Shown one piece after another: positions 61,757 to 64,000 of a DNA stretch of 64,000 nt (position 1 is its first letter; each line of letters starts with the position of its first letter). The DNA is from Lentzea terrae (GTDB taxonomy: Bacteria; Actinomycetota; Actinomycetes; Mycobacteriales; Pseudonocardiaceae), in the NCBI RefSeq assembly GCF_003265345.1, contig NZ_QFWW01000026.1, positions 124,001-188,000 of the forward strand, given 5' to 3'. The notes under the pieces are model-generated. The model did not search any database, was not told the origin of the DNA, and saw nothing but the letters and a program-made list of their open reading frames with translations. The position numbers were made by a program, and so were the translations under genes.

Positions 61757-62709
61757 GACCGGTTCTCCTTGCTGAACGTCTGGTACAGGTACGGGATGAT
61801 GACGCCGAGCGAGATCGTCAGCAGGATCACGGCGACCGCGGAGCCACGGCCGATGCGCGACGCCTCACCGATGATGTTGTCGGTCACCAGCACCGACAAC
61901 AGCTCGAGTCCGTTGCGTCCCTTGTTGATGACGTACACGATGTCGAACGCGCGCAGCGCCTCGATCACCGTCACGACCGCCACCACGATGTTCACCGGCT
62001 TCATCACCGGGAAGGTGACGCGGAAGAACGTCTGCACAGACGACGCGCCGTCCAGTGCCGCCGCTTCCTTCAGCGCCGGGTCCACCGACTTCAGGCCGGC
62101 CAAGTACAGCAGCATGATGTAGCCGGTGTGCCGCCACGCGGCCGCGACGAGCACCGCGTAGAGGTTGATGTCGGAGTCGCCGATCCAGTCGACCGGTTTG
62201 TCGCTCAAGCCGAGCAGCGAGTTCAGCAGGCCGCCGTCCGGGGTGTAGATCAGCTGCCAGATGAAGCCGATCAACGCGAGCGACAGCACCATCGGCATGT
62301 ACAGCGCGCTTTGGTAGATCCGGCTGAACTTGAGCTCGCGGTCGAGCAGCACGGCCAGCAGCAGGCCCGCGCAGGTCGGCACGATGAGCAGGAACGCCAG
62401 CCAGATCAGGTTGTGCTGCACCGCCGGCCAGAACCGCGGGTACTCGGTGAAGATCTCGACGTAGTTGTCGACGCCGATCCACTCGATGTCCTCGAACCCG
62501 CCGATGCCGTTCCATCTGCTGAACGACAGCCCGATCGAACCCAGCGTCGGGATCCACACGAACAGCACGTGCACGATCGTGGGGATGCCGAGCATGAGCC
62601 CCAGCACCAGTTTGTCCGTGCCGGCGAGGGCCGTGGCACGCTTTCCACGCCGACGAGGCGGCGGCCCGCTGGGGGCCACCGCCTTCGGCTTCTCCTGCAG
62701 TGCGGTCAC
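61753..62709 (-). CDS. Carbohydrate ABC transporter permease (MalF type)
   Basis: The 318-residue permease has a proline/arginine-rich cytoplasmic N-terminus, six membrane helices (first LVLGLMLGIPTIVHVLFVWI), and the EAA loop EAAALDGASSVQTFFRVTFPV near residue 215. The segment WPAVQHNLIWLAFLLIVPTC matches MalF-type subunits of CUT1 importers. GTG 62709 overlaps the stop of the binding-protein gene by 4 nt and its own stop overlaps the next permease, giving strict coupling. Which sugar is moved is not evident. Confidence 0.92.
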   Translation of the reverse strand: MTALQEKPKAVAPSGPPPRRRGKRATALAGTDKLVLGLMLGIPTIVHVLFVWIPTLGSIGLSFSRWNGIGGFEDIEWIGVDNYVEIFTEYPRFWPAVQHNLIWLAFLLIVPTCAGLLLAVLLDRELKFSRIYQSALYMPMVLSLALIGFIWQLIYTPDGGLLNSLLGLSDKPVDWIGDSDINLYAVLVAAAWRHTGYIMLLYLAGLKSVDPALKEAAALDGASSVQTFFRVTFPVMKPVNIVVAVVTVIEALRAFDIVYVINKGRNGLELLSVLVTDNIIGEASRIGRGSAVAVILLTISLGVIIPYLYQTFSKENRS

Positions 62710-64000
62710 TTGAAGATGTTCTTCGCCTGGTCGGCCATGCCCTTGAGCACGGTGTCGATGTCATCGGGGTTCTTGATGAACGAGATGAGGCCGTTGGTGG
62801 CCGCCTCGCTCGCGAAACCGGGGTCGGTGTCGCGGTCGAGGAACTGCGTGATGTGCTTCGCGTTCTTGATGGTGTCCGCCACCTTCTTCTGCAGCGGGCT
62901 GTAGCCGGAGGTGTCCGCCTTCTGGTTGGTCGCGACCGCGGTCGGGTCGGCCTTCAGGTAGGCGAGCTGCGGCTCGGCGCTCGACAGGTACTCGAGCAGC
63001 TTGAGCGCACCCTCGGGGTTGGCCGGCTTCTTCGCCATCATGTAGCCGTCGATCGGCGCCTCGACCGTGTCGATGCCGTGCTGGGGGTTGATCTCCGGGA
63101 ACGGGAAGAAGTCCAGGTCGGCCTTGTCCGCGTCGGGGAACTGCTGGCCCACGAACGCGCCCAGCAGGTACATGCCGGACTTCTTCTGCTGCAACGTCTG
63201 CGCGGCCTCCTGCCACTCGCGGCCGAGCGCGTTCTCCTGGTGGAACGGCAGCAGCCGCTTCCAGGTGTCGAAGACGTCCTTGAGCTTCTTGTCCTGCCAG
63301 TTCTCCTTGCCGGCCAACAGGTCGACGTGGAACTGGTAGCCGTTCATGCGGAAGTTCAGCTGGTCGAACGTGCCCATGAGGGGCCAGCCCTGCTTGCCGG
63401 CGGACGCGATCGGGATCAGGCCGTCGGCCTTCATCTTCGTGGCGAGCGCGACGAGCTGGTCGAGGGTCTTCGGGACCTCGTAACCCTTCTCCTGCCACAC
63501 GCTCTTGCGGTAGAACATGCCCCACGCGTACTGCGTGAACGGCACGAAGTACTGCTTCTTGTCCGAGCCGGTGGACGCCTGCTTGAGCGCGTCGGAGTAG
63601 TTGCCGCCGATCTTGCCCCACAGGTCGGTGAGGTCACCGGTGAGGCCCTGGTCGGCGAAGAACCGCATGCGGTACCCGGCGAACCAGGCGAGCACGTCGT
63701 CCGGCTTGCCCTGCAGGTAGTTGTTGATCTGCTCCTGGTACTGCTCGTGCTGCTTGGTGTTGATCGTGACGGACAGGCCACCGGAGTTGGCCTCGAACGC
63801 CTTGACCGCCGCCGTGATCGCGTCCTTCGGCACCTGGTCGGACAGGTTGTTGCCGAAGGTGACGACCTTGGAGTCACCGCCGGAGCTCGAGCCACCGCCG
63901 CACGCGGCGAGACCGCTGGTCGCGGCGACGCCCGCCCCGGCCAGCATGATCCGCAACAGGGTCCGCCGGTCGAGTTGCGGTAACGGAGAGGAACCGGGCG
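62706..64000 (-). CDS. Extracellular solute-binding lipoprotein of a sugar ABC importer (start outside window)
   Basis: At least 431 residues are visible. The frame stays open to the window edge, with DRRTLLRIMLAGAG upstream of the lipobox SGLAAC (cysteine codon 63900-63902). The start codon therefore lies beyond 64000, and the signal looks like a twin-arginine type lipoprotein signal. The mature protein has the CUT1 binding-protein pattern (VTINTKQHEQYQEQINNYLQ, FVPFTQYAWGMFYRKSVWQE, then a C-terminal FIKNPDDIDTVL). It captures a carbohydrate outside the membrane and delivers it to the two permeases. A start at TTG 63956 would cut the Arg-Arg motif and is disfavoured. Confidence 0.9.
   Translation of the reverse strand, partial: PGSSPLPQLDRRTLLRIMLAGAGVAATSGLAACGGGSSSGGDSKVVTFGNNLSDQVPKDAITAAVKAFEANSGGLSVTINTKQHEQYQEQINNYLQGKPDDVLAWFAGYRMRFFADQGLTGDLTDLWGKIGGNYSDALKQASTGSDKKQYFVPFTQYAWGMFYRKSVWQEKGYEVPKTLDQLVALATKMKADGLIPIASAGKQGWPLMGTFDQLNFRMNGYQFHVDLLAGKENWQDKKLKDVFDTWKRLLPFHQENALGREWQEAAQTLQQKKSGMYLLGAFVGQQFPDADKADLDFFPFPEINPQHGIDTVEAPIDGYMMAKKPANPEGALKLLEYLSSAEPQLAYLKADPTAVATNQKADTSGYSPLQKKVADTIKNAKHITQFLDRDTDPGFASEAATNGLISFIKNPDDIDTVLKGMADQAKNIFK

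Overview
The DNA is very GC-rich and almost fully coding. Gene content points to a Pseudonocardiales-type actinobacterium (Lentzea/Saccharothrix-like; inference). The markers are a type VII secretion substrate triad, an iniBAC-like dynamin locus, an mprA/mprB pair, a glpD-TetR-flavoprotein trio arranged as in Mycobacterium, LytR-CpsA-Psr and Eis proteins, GTG/TTG starts and many 1-4 nt stop/start overlaps. I see no IS element, integrase, prophage or CRISPR array. The only RNA gene recognised is one tRNA-Arg(CCT).

Layout. 0-3 kb: 5' end of an ABC ATPase gene, then a YbaB-like / EspC-like / glycine-rich WXG-type operon. 3-7.5 kb: glpD and a TetR regulator diverging from an alkyl-DHAP-synthase-like flavoprotein, plus an MDR oxidoreductase. 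7.6-12.1 kb: a tightly coupled five-gene operon (two small paralogous helical proteins, a soluble EccC/FtsK-like ATPase, a coiled-coil protein, an acetyltransferase). I can assign it to no described system; it is the best candidate for something new. 12.3-19.1 kb: small housekeeping and regulatory genes, including a nucleophile-less hydrolase, an HxlR/quinone-reductase-like pair and an in-frame acetyltransferase-PhzF fusion. 19.1-27.2 kb: an iniB-iniA-iniC-like operon divergent from an Hsp70-like actin-fold protein and a MalT/LuxR-type STAND regulator. 27.5-30 kb: a PAS-GGDEF-EAL protein with degenerate motifs and a DUF2165 membrane protein.

30-34 kb: a giant nSTAND-WD40 protein with 14 repeats. 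34.2-41.3 kb: LCP protein, nucleoside hydrolase, acetyltransferase, SigE-family sigma factor with a membrane partner, secreted GH74 xyloglucanase with a ricin-type domain, and a small HELTH protein. 41.3-46.4 kb: tRNA-Arg, an unknown protein, an FkbM methyltransferase and a secreted penicillin-acylase-family protein with a discoidin domain. 46.8-50.1 kb: a NarL-type response regulator, a TPR-GGDEF cyclase, BluB and a small membrane protein. 50.1-52.3 kb: zinc-independent ribosomal protein paralogues (S18, S14, L33, L28 facing L31, L32) around a COG0523 pseudo-GTPase and a Zur-like palindrome, which looks like a zinc-starvation ribosome-remodelling locus. 52.3-57.8 kb: phosphatase, EthD, hydroxyacyl-CoA dehydrogenase, Eis acetyltransferase, methyltransferase, nucleotidyltransferase and TRIC-like channel. 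57.8-60.8 kb: mprA-mprB and signal peptidase I. 60.8-64 kb: a carbohydrate ABC importer (two permeases, Tat-type lipoprotein running off the window) without its own ATPase.

Envelope maintenance is the recurring theme (ini dynamins, MprAB, LCP, type VII substrates, signal peptidase), with zinc-responsive translation and cyclic-di-GMP signalling as secondary themes. Calls rest on reading motifs in the sequence, without database searches.
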